Below, piece by piece: positions 8,854-16,687 of a stretch of DNA of 64,000 bases. The DNA is from an uncultured Bacilli bacterium (GTDB lineage Bacteria; Bacillota_I; Bacilli_A; RF39; UBA660), in the NCBI GenBank assembly GCA_910588025.1, contig CAJUQG010000002.1, forward strand, positions 27,423-91,422, read 5' to 3'. Under the pieces are notes generated by a model that did not search any database, had not been told where the DNA came from, and was given only the letters and a program-made list of their open reading frames with translations. How positions within the stretch are numbered: position 1 is the first letter of the stretch; every line of letters starts with the position of its first letter. The position numbers and the translations under genes are program-made.

Positions 8854-9055
8854 CTAAATTTGTCTCCATAACATCAACTGCTTGTAATCCTTTAGATGTC
8901 TCTATTAATTTAAAGTCTACAAGTTCGCCTTCTTTTAATGTTTTATAACCTTCTTTAACAATCGCTGAATAATGAACAAAAATGTCTTCTAAATTTTCAT
9001 ATTCAATAAAGCCATAGCCCTTGGTATTGTTAAACCATTTAACTTTTCCACGCAA
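8840..9055 (-). CDS. Cold-shock domain protein, CspA family
   Basis: This 71-residue single cold-shock domain carries RNP1 (KGYGFIEY, about 12-19) and RNP2 (DIFVHYS, about 24-30), which bind single-stranded RNA or DNA and help keep mRNA unfolded. 'GKVKWFNNTKGYGFI' is typical. The start is TTG at 9055 with GAGAGGTG 8 nt upstream; an ATG is absent. The long AT-rich 5' region on the - strand could form a leader, as many csp mRNAs have, but I see no specific element. The gene stands alone and diverges from agrB. Confidence 0.93.
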   Translation of the reverse strand: MRGKVKWFNNTKGYGFIEYENLEDIFVHYSAIVKEGYKTLKEGELVDFKLIETSKGLQAVDVMETNLATVE

Positions 9056-9163
9056 CTCTTCTACACCTCTCCTTCTTACTCTTTATTTACTGCTGATACT
9101 ACTTTATCATGAATTCGTTTTCGTATACAATATAAACTATTCGACAAAATAAATGCATGCAAT

Positions 9164-9253
9164 TGTCTTTAAAACTCATGATATAACTACCATATCTTAA
9201 AAATTTAAAGAAAAATGGTAACTTGTCTTAAATGATTTAAAATATGTCTGAAA
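9164..9253 (+). promoter_or_regulatory. Helically phased TGTCTTAAA-like half-sites upstream of agrB
   Basis: Four related 9-mers lie in the same orientation: TGTCTTTAA (9164), TATCTTAAA (9193), TGTCTTAAA (9224) and TGTCTGAAA (9245). Spacings are 29, 31 and 21 bp, all near whole helical turns, so the sites would face the same side of the DNA. LytTR-type regulators such as AgrA bind direct repeats about two turns apart. The sequence does not match the staphylococcal AgrA consensus closely, so the assignment to AgrA is inference. Confidence 0.4.
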
Positions 9254-9322
9254 TACATCTTGATATCATTTCACAAGACCACCTTTTCTTTTCGATTTTA
9301 TTTTATGTTCTTCGAGTCTTAA

Positions 9323-9354
9323 TTGAAATTTTTGAACCTTTTTTTCGATATAAT
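9323..9354 (+). promoter_or_regulatory. Possible agrB promoter with long spacer
   Basis: TATAAT (9349-9354) is preceded by TTGAAA (9323-9328) with a 20-bp spacer. An over-long spacer is typical of activator-dependent agr promoters in staphylococci. The start would lie about 27 nt before the GTG of agrB. Confidence 0.4.
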
Positions 9355-9387
9355 GCAATTGTGTTACAAGAAAGGATAGTATTTTTA

Positions 9388-10002
9388 GTGAAAAAATGGT
9401 TTGTCGAAAATAGCTTTCAATTTATATCGAAATATCAACAATGTGATGATTTAACAGAAAGAACAATTCGTTATGGATTAGAAACTTTGTATAATCTTTT
9501 TTCTAAACTGATTGTAATGCTTATTTTATCCATCTTTCTTGGAATATGGAAAGAATATTTATTATTGGTAATTCTTTTTGCCAGTGCAAGACGATATGCT
9601 TATGGTCTTCATGCCAAAAAATCTTATCTTTGTTGGATTACTACTTTACCAATATATATTCTAGGTTGTTATTTCATTCGCTATGTAATGATTCCTCAGC
9701 CAATTATCTATATTCTATGGATTTTGGGATTTATATCTTTTGTGAAATGGGCACCAGCAGATACTCCAGCAAGACCATTAATTCATGTAGAATTAAGAAA
9801 GAAACAAAAGATTAAAGCTAGTATAATTTGTATTATTTATTTGATTTGTATTGTAGGATTTCAAAATCAATTGATTGCTAATGCTATTATTTATTGTTTA
9901 ACGATCCAAGCGATTTGTATTAATCCTATTACTTATAAAATCACAAAAACACCTTTTGATAATTACAAATTATATTATGAAAAACATGGTTTAAATTATT
10001 GA
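9388..10002 (+). CDS. agrB: AgrB-like peptide-processing membrane protease
   Basis: I set the start at GTG 9388, with AAAGGAT 10 nt upstream, giving 204 residues, the usual AgrB length. AgrB cuts the AgrD C-terminal tail and links the peptide into a ring. The catalytic His and Cys are seen in 'RRYAYGLHAKKSYLC' as His75 and Cys82, with the 7-residue separation of staphylococcal AgrB. 'WAPADTPARPL' is the conserved post-catalytic loop. Several hydrophobic segments follow. The precursor gene agrD starts 38 nt downstream, and the cognate sensor and regulator are convergent on the other strand. Strong family match. Confidence 0.93.
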   Translation: MKKWFVENSFQFISKYQQCDDLTERTIRYGLETLYNLFSKLIVMLILSIFLGIWKEYLLLVILFASARRYAYGLHAKKSYLCWITTLPIYILGCYFIRYVMIPQPIIYILWILGFISFVKWAPADTPARPLIHVELRKKQKIKASIICIIYLICIVGFQNQLIANAIIYCLTIQAICINPITYKITKTPFDNYKLYYEKHGLNY

Positions 10003-10040
10003 TATAGATTTAAACAAATATAATTAAAGGAGGATTGTTC

Positions 10041-10157
10041 ATGAACTTTTTAGCAAATTTACTTTCTGGTACTGCATCTAAACTTGCAAATACTGGAAGC
10101 CAAGCAAGTGTTGGTTGGATTTGGGAAGAACCAGTTTGTCCAGAAGAAATTTTATAA
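10041..10157 (+). CDS. agrD: AgrD-like autoinducer precursor peptide, 38 residues
   Basis: A short frame with a strong SD (AAAGGAGGA, 10026-10034) directly follows agrB. The precursor has an amphipathic N-terminal helix (about 1-18, 'NFLANLLSGTASKLAN'), a candidate signal core 'SQASVGWIW' (20-28) and an acidic C-terminal tail 'EEPVCPEEIL' (29-38). The tail aligns with the conserved DExxVPKEL-type recognition tail of AgrD. The core has no Cys: the only Cys (33) is in the tail at a position that is Val in S. aureus. The ring would therefore be a lactone through Ser23 (six residues to Trp28) rather than a thiolactone; Ser20 is an alternative. It ends in a terminator shared with agrC. Confidence 0.88.
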   Translation: MNFLANLLSGTASKLANTGSQASVGWIWEEPVCPEEIL

Positions 10158-10178
10158 TCAACTAGAGAAAGACAAAAT

Positions 10179-10209
10179 AAAAAAAGGTCAAGGCCATATG
10201 ATCTTTTTT
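10179..10209. terminator. Bidirectional terminator between agrD and agrC
   Basis: AAAAAAGGTCA (10180-10190) pairs with TGATCTTTTTT (10199-10209), giving 11 bp with one G-T pair and A/T runs on both sides. It can end the agrBD transcript on + and the agrAC transcript on -; the agrC stop codon starts at 10213. Confidence 0.8.
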
Positions 10210-10212
10210 ATT

Positions 10213-11481
10213 TTACTTTTTTTCAATAATTATTTCATTAAAAAATAAATCATTAATAATTGAGGTTTTTATTTTTAATTTTTTTCTTCCAATTAGAGAA
10301 AATAGTCCTATTCCGTGTCCTGTTTTTTTCGTTGTATATTTTAATGTTCCTAAGGCATCAATATCTAGAACAGTTTGGAATGTATTAATAATTTTTATGT
10401 GATAAGATTCTTCAGTTTCTTTCATATCAATCATTAAAATTTTTTCTTTCGTTTTTTCAGTAGCTTCTAGAGCATTATCTAATAAGATACCTAAGGCTTC
10501 ACACAAGAGGTTATAACTTTTTGGGGTTAATTCATCATATACATTAGAATTAATATTGTTATCAATTCCAATCGATAATTCATTGTTTTCAAAACCATAT
10601 ATCTTTTCATAAACAATTCCACTAATTCCCATGGGCATCTTTTGCATATTTTGAATGGTTTTCGTATTTTGATTATATTCTTGAATTAAATCATTAATTA
10701 ATTCTTGGCCTTTTTCATTTGAAACACTTTTCACACCGTTTAATTGATGAATTAGATTATGTTTTAGCATTCGATAGTCATTAATAATTGTTAAATAAAA
10801 CTCGTTGTTTCTAATTATATTTTCGTTGGTGACTTTTAATTCGTAATTATTATATTCACGATTTAAAAACATGATTAAGAAAATAGTAATCGAAAAAAAT
10901 AATAAATATATTTCTAAAGATAAAGAATTTAAACCAAATTTTTGGATAAAATCATATATTGTGAATCCTAAAGAGATTAAAACAATCATAATCAGTAAAA
11001 AGGAAAGATAAGGAAACTTAATTTTTTTCATATTTTTGTGTAATTTCGCAGACCACTTTTTGATATGATTAGAATTTAATGTAAATAAAAGGATTGTTTC
11101 AACTACAATAGTATCAATAAATCGAATTTCTGTAATGCCAAAGGAAAAGAATTTAAAAGGAATAAGCGTTGAAAAAATCATAACTAAAATATCAATTATC
11201 ATTCCTATAATACTAATCGTAGCGCCATAAAATATAATATCAAATACATCTTTTCGATATAATAAGTAATAAAGAACAAAATAAAAAAATAAGGATGTTA
11301 AGGTATTTAAAGTCATTAATTTAAAATGATATTCAAGGGTCATTATTAAAGCAAAGGGAATGATTAATAAATAAGATAAATAATGTACTTTTTTATCATG
11401 ATTTGTTATTAATTTAAACCCAGTTGATACAGATAATTGAACTATGCAAGCTAAAAGAAAATAGATCACAAGATTTAGCAT
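10213..11481 (-). CDS. agrC: AgrC-like sensor histidine kinase
   Basis: The N-terminal ~210 residues contain six or seven hydrophobic segments, the peptide-sensing membrane domain typical of AgrC. The cytoplasmic part has the HPK10-type phospho-acceptor 'DYRMLKHNLIHQL' (the His in KHN), the N-box 'LGILLDNALEAT' and the G-box 'GHGIGLFSL' of a GHKL ATPase. At 422 residues it is a normal AgrC length. Its start overlaps the agrA stop by 7 nt, so the two are translationally coupled in the order agrA-agrC, the reverse of the staphylococcal order. It should sense the cyclic product of agrBD. Confidence 0.92.
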   Translation of the reverse strand: MLNLVIYFLLACIVQLSVSTGFKLITNHDKKVHYLSYLLIIPFALIMTLEYHFKLMTLNTLTSLFFYFVLYYLLYRKDVFDIIFYGATISIIGMIIDILVMIFSTLIPFKFFSFGITEIRFIDTIVVETILLFTLNSNHIKKWSAKLHKNMKKIKFPYLSFLLIMIVLISLGFTIYDFIQKFGLNSLSLEIYLLFFSITIFLIMFLNREYNNYELKVTNENIIRNNEFYLTIINDYRMLKHNLIHQLNGVKSVSNEKGQELINDLIQEYNQNTKTIQNMQKMPMGISGIVYEKIYGFENNELSIGIDNNINSNVYDELTPKSYNLLCEALGILLDNALEATEKTKEKILMIDMKETEESYHIKIINTFQTVLDIDALGTLKYTTKKTGHGIGLFSLIGRKKLKIKTSIINDLFFNEIIIEKK

Positions 11482-12188
11482 ACTCTTTCAACCTCCTTTT
11501 TATATTTTTTTGAAAGATATTCTACTTTTCCGCCATTGTCTAGCAAGAAATAGTTTTTAGGCCAATTCCATTCGTGAACTCTTTGACGATTGGCAATACA
11601 ACTTCGATGAACTTGAATAAAGCGATCATCTAAAAGATTTACGATATCATTTAAGTTCATATTTAATTTAAAGACATTTGTATCTGTATGGACTAGTACT
11701 TTTCTTTCTTCTTTATCTCTTGTGATATGAGTAATCGCCCGATAGAAAATTTGTAAGTCAACATTACGATTTGATATACAGAGCATTTTATTATCAAAAT
11801 TCTTTTGAAAAATCAGTTCTATATCTTTTTCTAATCGTTTTTCCATATCATAAAATTTCTCTATAAAATTAAATACTTGGTAAACACTACGATAAACTGT
11901 TTCAAACATTTTGTCGTGAGAAGTTATGAATATAATTTCACTTTCCCAATCTTTTTCTCGAATCATTTTAGCAATCTCAATTCCACTAGTTTTGGTTTCT
12001 AATTCGATATCCATAATATACACTTTTCTAGTAGAATTGTCATCTATAATAGTTTTTAATTCACTTGTGTATTTTGTAAAATATTTGATATTAATGGTAT
12101 TATCCTTGCTAATGATTACTCTTCTTAATACGTCTTTGATTGTTTCTTGGGTCTTTTTATCATCTTCAACCACAATAAAACTTGTCAA
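11475..12188 (-). CDS. agrA: AgrA-like LytTR response regulator
   Basis: A receiver domain comes first, with acidic pocket 'VVEDDKKT', phospho-acceptor Asp in 'VYIMDIELE' and 'IIFITSHD'. A C-terminal LytTR DNA-binding domain follows ('DRFIQVHRSCIANRQRV'). The start is uncertain: AGGTG lies best placed (5 nt) for the TTG at 12188, while in-frame ATG 12194 and GTG 12197 overlap the SD. A -10-like TATAAT lies upstream on the - strand without a good -35, which is common for activated promoters. Targets probably include the half-site array before agrB. Confidence 0.92.
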   Translation of the reverse strand: MTSFIVVEDDKKTQETIKDVLRRVIISKDNTINIKYFTKYTSELKTIIDDNSTRKVYIMDIELETKTSGIEIAKMIREKDWESEIIFITSHDKMFETVYRSVYQVFNFIEKFYDMEKRLEKDIELIFQKNFDNKMLCISNRNVDLQIFYRAITHITRDKEERKVLVHTDTNVFKLNMNLNDIVNLLDDRFIQVHRSCIANRQRVHEWNWPKNYFLLDNGGKVEYLSKKYKKEVERVC

Positions 12189-12252
12189 ACTCATCACCTA
12201 TCCTTTTGTTTACTAATTGCAATTATATCATATATTTTAAAATTGACCATAC

Positions 12253-12280
12253 AAAAAAACACAATTTATGGAAAATTGTG
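12253..12280 (-). terminator. Terminator of the actin-like gene
   Basis: On the - strand CACAATT pairs with AATTGTG (+ positions 12274-12280 and 12260-12266) and is followed by seven T residues. It overlaps the stop codon of the gene ending at 12266 and insulates agrA from it. Confidence 0.8.
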
Positions 12281-12880
12281 CCAATTTGCATTTTTTAGTA
12301 AATATTTGTCGTATTCTTCAAAATATAAAACTCTTTTCCCTGTTTTCCTTTCATACTCACTGGCCATAAGTGGGATGTTATGATTGGATCCGATGAAGAC
12401 AATTTTTTTAATTGATGGTTCATTTCTTAAAAAAAGATTTAGAAATTCTTCTAATGAAATATTTATTTTTTTATGCCATAACAGAGATGTTTTCTCATTT
12501 TTTTGTAAATAAGTAAAGTAAGCATAATTTAAATTTAAATGAATCCATACAGAATTTTTGGTTAATTGATAGAGATTTTTTTCTTTTATGAACTTTATTT
12601 CATCAACCGGTAAATCATCCAAAATTAACTTAATAATTTCTTTGTCCACTTCCTCAAAAGTGGGAGGTGTAATAAAATAAATAATATTGTGACGAAATCT
12701 TTTGATTAATTTGTATTTTTTTAAAAAAGTTTTTAACTGTTTTTGAAATTTAGGTCGATGAATAATTTTGCCAAATTTTAAAGTTTTTGGTAATAAATGA
12801 TAAGTAATCAATCGGTTTTCTTTTTTCACAAAACAATGAATATTATCGTCTTCTAGATACATGATAAGTTTATTTTTCAT
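12266..12880 (-). CDS. Hypothetical protein, possibly a degenerate MreB/Mbl-like actin fold
   Basis: No standard motif is present. Start ATG at 12880 with GAGGGAT upstream; a GTG at 12913 is inside a hairpin and less likely. The order of elements resembles MreB: 'YFITPPTFEEVDKEII' at the place of MreB's CVPSGxTxVEKRA stretch, then 'VDEIKFIKEK' for its VYLIEEP. After these, 'SVWIHLNLNYAYFTYL' stands for DIGGGTTEVAVISL and 'IKKIVFIGSNHNIPLMA' for IVLTGGGALL. In Bacillus, mbl lies near spoIIQ, which fits the position just downstream of spoIIQ. All glycine-rich nucleotide loops are lost, so it would not be an ATPase. This is a weak, alignment-by-eye suggestion. Confidence 0.4.
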   Translation of the reverse strand: MKNKLIMYLEDDNIHCFVKKENRLITYHLLPKTLKFGKIIHRPKFQKQLKTFLKKYKLIKRFRHNIIYFITPPTFEEVDKEIIKLILDDLPVDEIKFIKEKNLYQLTKNSVWIHLNLNYAYFTYLQKNEKTSLLWHKKINISLEEFLNLFLRNEPSIKKIVFIGSNHNIPLMASEYERKTGKRVLYFEEYDKYLLKNANWHNFP

Positions 12881-12910
12881 AGAATCCCTCATTTGTTTTA
12901 GAAAGTGAAT

Positions 12911-12947
12911 CACCTCTTATTGATTGTGGATAAGAGGTGTGTTTTTT
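12911..12947. terminator. Hairpin at the spoIIQ 3' end
   Basis: A perfect 9-bp stem CACCTCTTA (12911-12919) / TAAGAGGTG (12931-12939) begins 7 nt after the spoIIQ stop. The T-run (12942-12947) lies on the + side, so as a - strand terminator it is weak; it may be a processing or attenuation hairpin before the downstream gene. Confidence 0.45.
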
Positions 12948-13596
12948 ATTTGTTTAAGTCTTCTAATTTCATTTCAAAGAAATCAATTGGATTTACTAAA
13001 TTACCATTTAAGTATACTTCAAATAATAAGCAGTTTTGTTTTTCATTTTCTAGTTTGTTTGATCCACTGGTGCCAATGATGTCACCTGTTTTAACATTCA
13101 TACCAGCAGTTACTTTGACATCACTTAAACTGTAGTAAACTACGGTGACATTTGAATTATGTTCTACAGTTACAACAGATCCTAGTATTTCATCTTCTTT
13201 GACATCTTTTACAGTTCCTTCTATACTTGCTAAGACTTCAAAGGCTTCATCACTGCTATACAAAACACCAGTATTTTGCATGTAAGTGTTTTCATAATAG
13301 ATTAAGGAGTTTTGTTGTTTTTCTTTATCATCTTCAAAATGATAGAAGTTTTTACTAATTGTTACTCCATCTTTTGTAAATGGAATAATGGGCTTTTCAG
13401 GAACAGGACTTACAACATAAATATCACTGTTTTCTTTGTTATCCACATTAACTGTTACAGAGTTATCGTTTTGATTTAATTCTGGGGCCGTAAAATTTAA
13501 ACTATTGTTTAAAAAATATACGGTAGCAAACAAACAAAACACTACTAATCCATAAATACTTGGTAATACAAATCCTCTTAATTTTCTTTTTTTCAT
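12946..13596 (-). CDS. spoIIQ: SpoIIQ-like forespore protein with degenerate LytM domain
   Basis: One N-terminal transmembrane helix (about 9-30) is followed by a linker and a LytM/M23-like domain (about 110-205, 'VLASIEGTVKDVKEDEI', 'VTAGMNVKTGDIIGTSG'). The usual zinc and catalytic residues are gone: the YxHLS position reads YYSLS and the HxH in GPHLHFE reads NCLLFE. That fits SpoIIQ, which is a structural partner of SpoIIIAH in the channel between mother cell and forespore. spoIID lies directly upstream, as in Bacillus. A different inactive M23 protein is the main alternative. Confidence 0.82.
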   Translation of the reverse strand: MKKRKLRGFVLPSIYGLVVFCLFATVYFLNNSLNFTAPELNQNDNSVTVNVDNKENSDIYVVSPVPEKPIIPFTKDGVTISKNFYHFEDDKEKQQNSLIYYENTYMQNTGVLYSSDEAFEVLASIEGTVKDVKEDEILGSVVTVEHNSNVTVVYYSLSDVKVTAGMNVKTGDIIGTSGSNKLENEKQNCLLFEVYLNGNLVNPIDFFEMKLEDLNK

Positions 13597-13646
13597 GGTC
13601 TCACCTTCCTACTCCTAGTTTGACCATGTCTACCAATTTTATACAG

Positions 13647-14594
13647 TTATATTTTTGAAAATTCGATATTTTGATAATAATGGGTTAAAATTTCTTGATA
13701 ATTTTTGCCTTCTTTGGCCATACCGTTGGCTCCATATTGGCTCATACCCACGCCATGTCCACTTCCACGAGTAGTAATTTTAATCTTATCTTCTATTTGA
13801 ATAACAAAATCAGTAGAGCGTAAAGATAGTTTTTTACGTACTTCTGTACCTTTCATTAAATTCCCATTTATTTTTATGGTATTAATGCGCCCTGAACTTG
13901 TGCGATTTACATCACTAATATTTATTTCTTCACATGATATATTTAATAAATTACAAAAATCTTGGGTGCTAAATTCTTTGGTGACTTCATAGTTTTGTAA
14001 TGTTTCATTGTCCCAATTGGAATCAACACTAGTAAGATAAGGAAGAGCTTCTTGAAAGACCAATTCACAATTTTCCGTTTGACCATTGCTCATAGAAAAA
14101 TAAAAGGATTCAATAGTTTGACCTTGGTAGGTCATGATATCGCCTTGGGTTGCTTGGACAGCATTTTTTATTTTTTCATAATTAGTTTGATAATCAGCTC
14201 CCCATTTATTTTGCATTTGTTCAATCGTGTTGTATGCTTGATCGGCGACACCGATAATAATATCATAAGCTTCTTGACGATGTTCCATTTTGTAAGTTGC
14301 AAATGTTCTTGCGGCAATGGCTTGTGCTTTTAGAGCTTCTAATTCAAAGGAAGCGGGCATTTCTGCTGCTACAACGCCGAGAATATAATCTTCTAAATTC
14401 ATATTTTCGATGGTAGTTGTTGTGGGATTATAAACACGAATTATTTTATCTTGTTTCTCTTGTTGTTTTTCACTTGGTTCATCCACTTGTGGGGGATTAT
14501 CAAAAGAAAAGTTAGTTTTGGAATGAAAACTAACTTCTAATATTAACACGAAACTTAATAATACAATAATGCAACAAAGAATTTTATTTTTCAT
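13647..14594 (-). CDS. spoIID: Stage II sporulation protein D, peptidoglycan lytic transglycosylase
   Basis: The product has 315 residues with an N-terminal anchor helix (about 4-24). The SpoIID domain is clear: 'LEDYILGVVAAEMPASFE', then 'LKAQAIAARTFATYKM', 'SMSNGQT' and the C-terminal 'TRGSGHGVGMSQYGANGMA'. The Glu in AAEMP is the catalytic acid in the family. SpoIID trims glycan strands during forespore engulfment with SpoIIM and SpoIIP. An SD AAGGAG precedes the ATG. It forms a group with spoIIQ. Confidence 0.95.
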   Translation of the reverse strand: MKNKILCCIIVLLSFVLILEVSFHSKTNFSFDNPPQVDEPSEKQQEKQDKIIRVYNPTTTTIENMNLEDYILGVVAAEMPASFELEALKAQAIAARTFATYKMEHRQEAYDIIIGVADQAYNTIEQMQNKWGADYQTNYEKIKNAVQATQGDIMTYQGQTIESFYFSMSNGQTENCELVFQEALPYLTSVDSNWDNETLQNYEVTKEFSTQDFCNLLNISCEEINISDVNRTSSGRINTIKINGNLMKGTEVRKKLSLRSTDFVIQIEDKIKITTRGSGHGVGMSQYGANGMAKEGKNYQEILTHYYQNIEFSKI

Positions 14595-14603
14595 AATTTC
14601 TCC

Positions 14604-14801
14604 TTAAAGAATTCGACAAGAATTTAAGAAATCAAAGGTAAAATTCGTTAAAAGATAACCCATTATGATACTAAGTATCATTACAAGTATTCTTGATTCC
14701 CAAATTTTATTTGTCTTCATCCATGAATCAAAATTAACTCCTGTTAAAGCATATGCACTAAGCATGACAAAAAAGACATATAAATATACTTTAATACTCA
14801 T
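14604..14801 (-). CDS. DUF1146 family small membrane protein (YwzB-like)
   Basis: This 65-residue protein has two hydrophobic helices around a charged loop. The pattern 'ALTGVNFDSWMKTNK' followed by 'RILVMILSIIMGYLLTNFTFDFL' is that of DUF1146 (B. subtilis YwzB), which lies near murA and spoIID in Bacillus as it does here. Function is unknown. The ATG overlaps the last codons of rpiB by 11 nt, so translation is coupled. Confidence 0.75.
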   Translation of the reverse strand: MSIKVYLYVFFVMLSAYALTGVNFDSWMKTNKIWESRILVMILSIIMGYLLTNFTFDFLNSCRIL

Positions 14802-15243
14802 TAGATTCGTTGCTTTCGTAGAAACTTACTTTATTAATTCTTTTTAAATGCCGTTCTTCGGTGGCTTTTTTTGTAGAAATAAACATATCGACAATTTCTT
14901 TCGCCGTTTCATCAGAGATACCACCAAACGCAATTACATTTGCACCATTATGATTTTTAGCTTTAAACGCATCGTCACTGTTTGTTACTCTAGCACAGCG
15001 AATTCCTTTTACTTTATTAGCAGCGATACTTATTCCAATTCCATTTCCGCAGATAAGGATACCGAGATTTTTTTCATTTTCTACGACTTTTTGGCAAATA
15101 TCGAAAGCAAAATCGGGATAATCATCTAAATCATGGTTAGGAAGTTTAGAAATTTCAACTTCTAACCCTTCTTCTTTTAAATAACTCTCTAAAACATTTC
15201 TTAGTGCAACGCCTTGATGGTCAGCACCCATATATATTTTCAT
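14791..15243 (-). CDS. rpiB: Ribose-5-phosphate isomerase B
   Basis: RpiB (150 residues) interconverts ribulose 5-phosphate and ribose 5-phosphate in the pentose phosphate pathway. 'MKIYMGADHQGVALRN' is the N-terminal substrate loop, and 'GILICGNGIGISIAANK' contains the catalytic Cys and the anion-hole GNG. 'DDAFKAKNHNGANVIAFG' is conserved too. The start overlaps the stop of the upstream ATP-grasp gene (ATGA), so the two are co-translated. Confidence 0.96.
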   Translation of the reverse strand: MKIYMGADHQGVALRNVLESYLKEEGLEVEISKLPNHDLDDYPDFAFDICQKVVENEKNLGILICGNGIGISIAANKVKGIRCARVTNSDDAFKAKNHNGANVIAFGGISDETAKEIVDMFISTKKATEERHLKRINKVSFYESNESNEY

Positions 15244-16244
15244 TCTTCAAATTTCCTTTCTTCTGCTTCTTTAAATACTGGTAATAGGCCAGTATTATTT
15301 TTTCGATGAGGTGGTAAACCATATATATCATGGCCTGGGAATTCATTAGCTTCGATAAAAAAACATTTTTCTTTTCCAACACAGACATCCCAACCGACAT
15401 AACCTACTTGAGGTATTTCTAATGCGGCATTTTCACATAGTTCAATCACTTCATCAAATTTTGGTATTTCAAGACCAACGATAGGCTTTTTGGTTAAAGG
15501 ATGTACTTCATATAAGTTACCAGCTTTATCAATCGCTGGATAAATAATTTTACCATTTTCTAGTTCAACAGGAGCAACCATCCCACCATGATTAAAATTA
15601 TCGACCGTATTATGATTATTTCCAATTCTTAAATAACAGGCAACGACACTTCCTAGTAGAGTAACTACACGTAAGGTATTAATGCTATCTGGATGAAGAT
15701 CGTTTATTTTTTTACATTGAGTTGCGACACTTTCTATCAATGTTTGATTATTTTCAATTAATTCTTCATATAACTCTTTTAATTTACGTTCTGACACATC
15801 AATCTTTTCGATGTCTTTTCCACACTGTGCTCCGACTGGTTTTACAATGATTTGATTATGTTTTAAGCAAAAACTCGCAAATTCATTTTTATTTTTCCCA
15901 TTTAAATATAACCAATCACGATTTAAATATTTGTCGAATTGTTTGTTAAATTCTACTTTATTATGAAATAGGTGAATGAATTTAGGGTCATTGTATTTTA
16001 CCATAAAACTATTATTAATACCTCTAGTTATCACTGTATTTCGCTCATATTTATTCATATGATACATTTCAAATAAAGCGTAATCCATATAGCCAGCTTG
16101 GTATTTAAAACCGCAATAAATCATATCAAAAAAAATACTTACGCGATTTTTATTTGATTTTTTATGAACTTCATTCATTACATGAAAGAAATTGCCAAAG
16201 TCCATGTGAATAATTCGTTTGATAATATATTTTATTTTTTTCAT
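15240..16244 (-). CDS. Sugar-transfer-associated ATP-grasp protein
   Basis: The family is recognised from 'IIVKPVGAQCGKDIEKI' (the ATP-grasp phosphate loop), 'LHPDSINTLRVVTLLG', 'LRIGNNHNTVDNFNHGGM' and 'YVGWDVCVGKEKCFFIEAN', all in the order of the Pfam ATPgrasp_ST domain. Such proteins are often found in polysaccharide or cell-surface loci and are thought to ligate an amino or carboxyl group, but the substrate is unknown. The start is the ATG at 16244 with GGAGAG 4 nt upstream; an ATG six codons earlier lacks an SD. It overlaps rpiB. Confidence 0.8.
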   Translation of the reverse strand: MKKIKYIIKRIIHMDFGNFFHVMNEVHKKSNKNRVSIFFDMIYCGFKYQAGYMDYALFEMYHMNKYERNTVITRGINNSFMVKYNDPKFIHLFHNKVEFNKQFDKYLNRDWLYLNGKNKNEFASFCLKHNQIIVKPVGAQCGKDIEKIDVSERKLKELYEELIENNQTLIESVATQCKKINDLHPDSINTLRVVTLLGSVVACYLRIGNNHNTVDNFNHGGMVAPVELENGKIIYPAIDKAGNLYEVHPLTKKPIVGLEIPKFDEVIELCENAALEIPQVGYVGWDVCVGKEKCFFIEANEFPGHDIYGLPPHRKNNTGLLPVFKEAEERKFEE

Positions 16245-16318
16245 ATAACTCTCCAACTTCATTATATCATGAAGTTATTAATCCGAAAATAGTATCCAAA
16301 ATCTCAAAGAAAAAAAGC

Positions 16319-16531
16319 TTATGCAGCCTTTTGATTTAAATTATACTTACGATTAAACTTTTCAATATTACCAGTTCTTTTGGTATTTCCTTGTTTTCCT
16401 GTATAGAATGGATGACATTCGCTACAAACTTCAACATCAATTTTGTCTTTTGTAGACATTGTTTTAAATGAAGCACCACAAGCACACTTTACTTCTACTT
16501 CTTTCATTTCTGGATGAATGTTTGCTCTCAT
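16319..16531 (-). CDS. rpmE: 50S ribosomal protein L31, zinc-binding type
   Basis: The start is the ATG at 16531 with AAAGGAG 6 nt upstream, giving 70 residues; a longer frame upstream lacks a fitting N-terminus. 'MRANIHPEMKEVEVKCACG' and 'EVCSECHPFYTGKQG' show the four-Cys set of zinc-containing L31, which is usually replaced by the zinc-free form under zinc limitation. In Bacillus it lies near prfA and murA. It stands alone here. Confidence 0.95.
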   Translation of the reverse strand: MRANIHPEMKEVEVKCACGASFKTMSTKDKIDVEVCSECHPFYTGKQGNTKRTGNIEKFNRKYNLNQKAA

Positions 16532-16687
16532 AATCAATCTCCTTTCGCCATGCCAAGTTATAGGCATAGTAATTTCATTTCTAATGTATTATATCATATT
16601 TTTCTTTGGTTGCAAGTGAAACATCTATAATAATTATATGTAATGTTTTAATAATTACGCTTTTCTTTCATTTTATTTGTTACATAA

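Larger units (their letters stand above)
9056..9387. other. Divergent intergenic region between the csp gene and agrB
   Basis: This stretch must contain the cold-shock promoter (- strand) and the agrB promoter (+ strand). A frame open from 9244 into agrB exists, but its upstream part lacks an SD and a sensible AgrB N-terminus, so I treat it as non-coding. The TGTCTTAAA-like array at 9164-9253 and the -10 at 9349-9354 are listed separately. Confidence 0.6.

Noticed and set aside
9244..9387. Longer AgrB starting at ATG 9244
   Set aside because: No SD at 9244, the added 48 residues are not AgrB-like, and a GTG with a good SD at 9388 gives the normal length and N-terminus.
12911..12939. The CACCTCTTA/TAAGAGGTG stem as a strong - strand spoIIQ terminator
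   Set aside because: The T-run lies on the + side only, so it is listed as a weak hairpin and not a finding.
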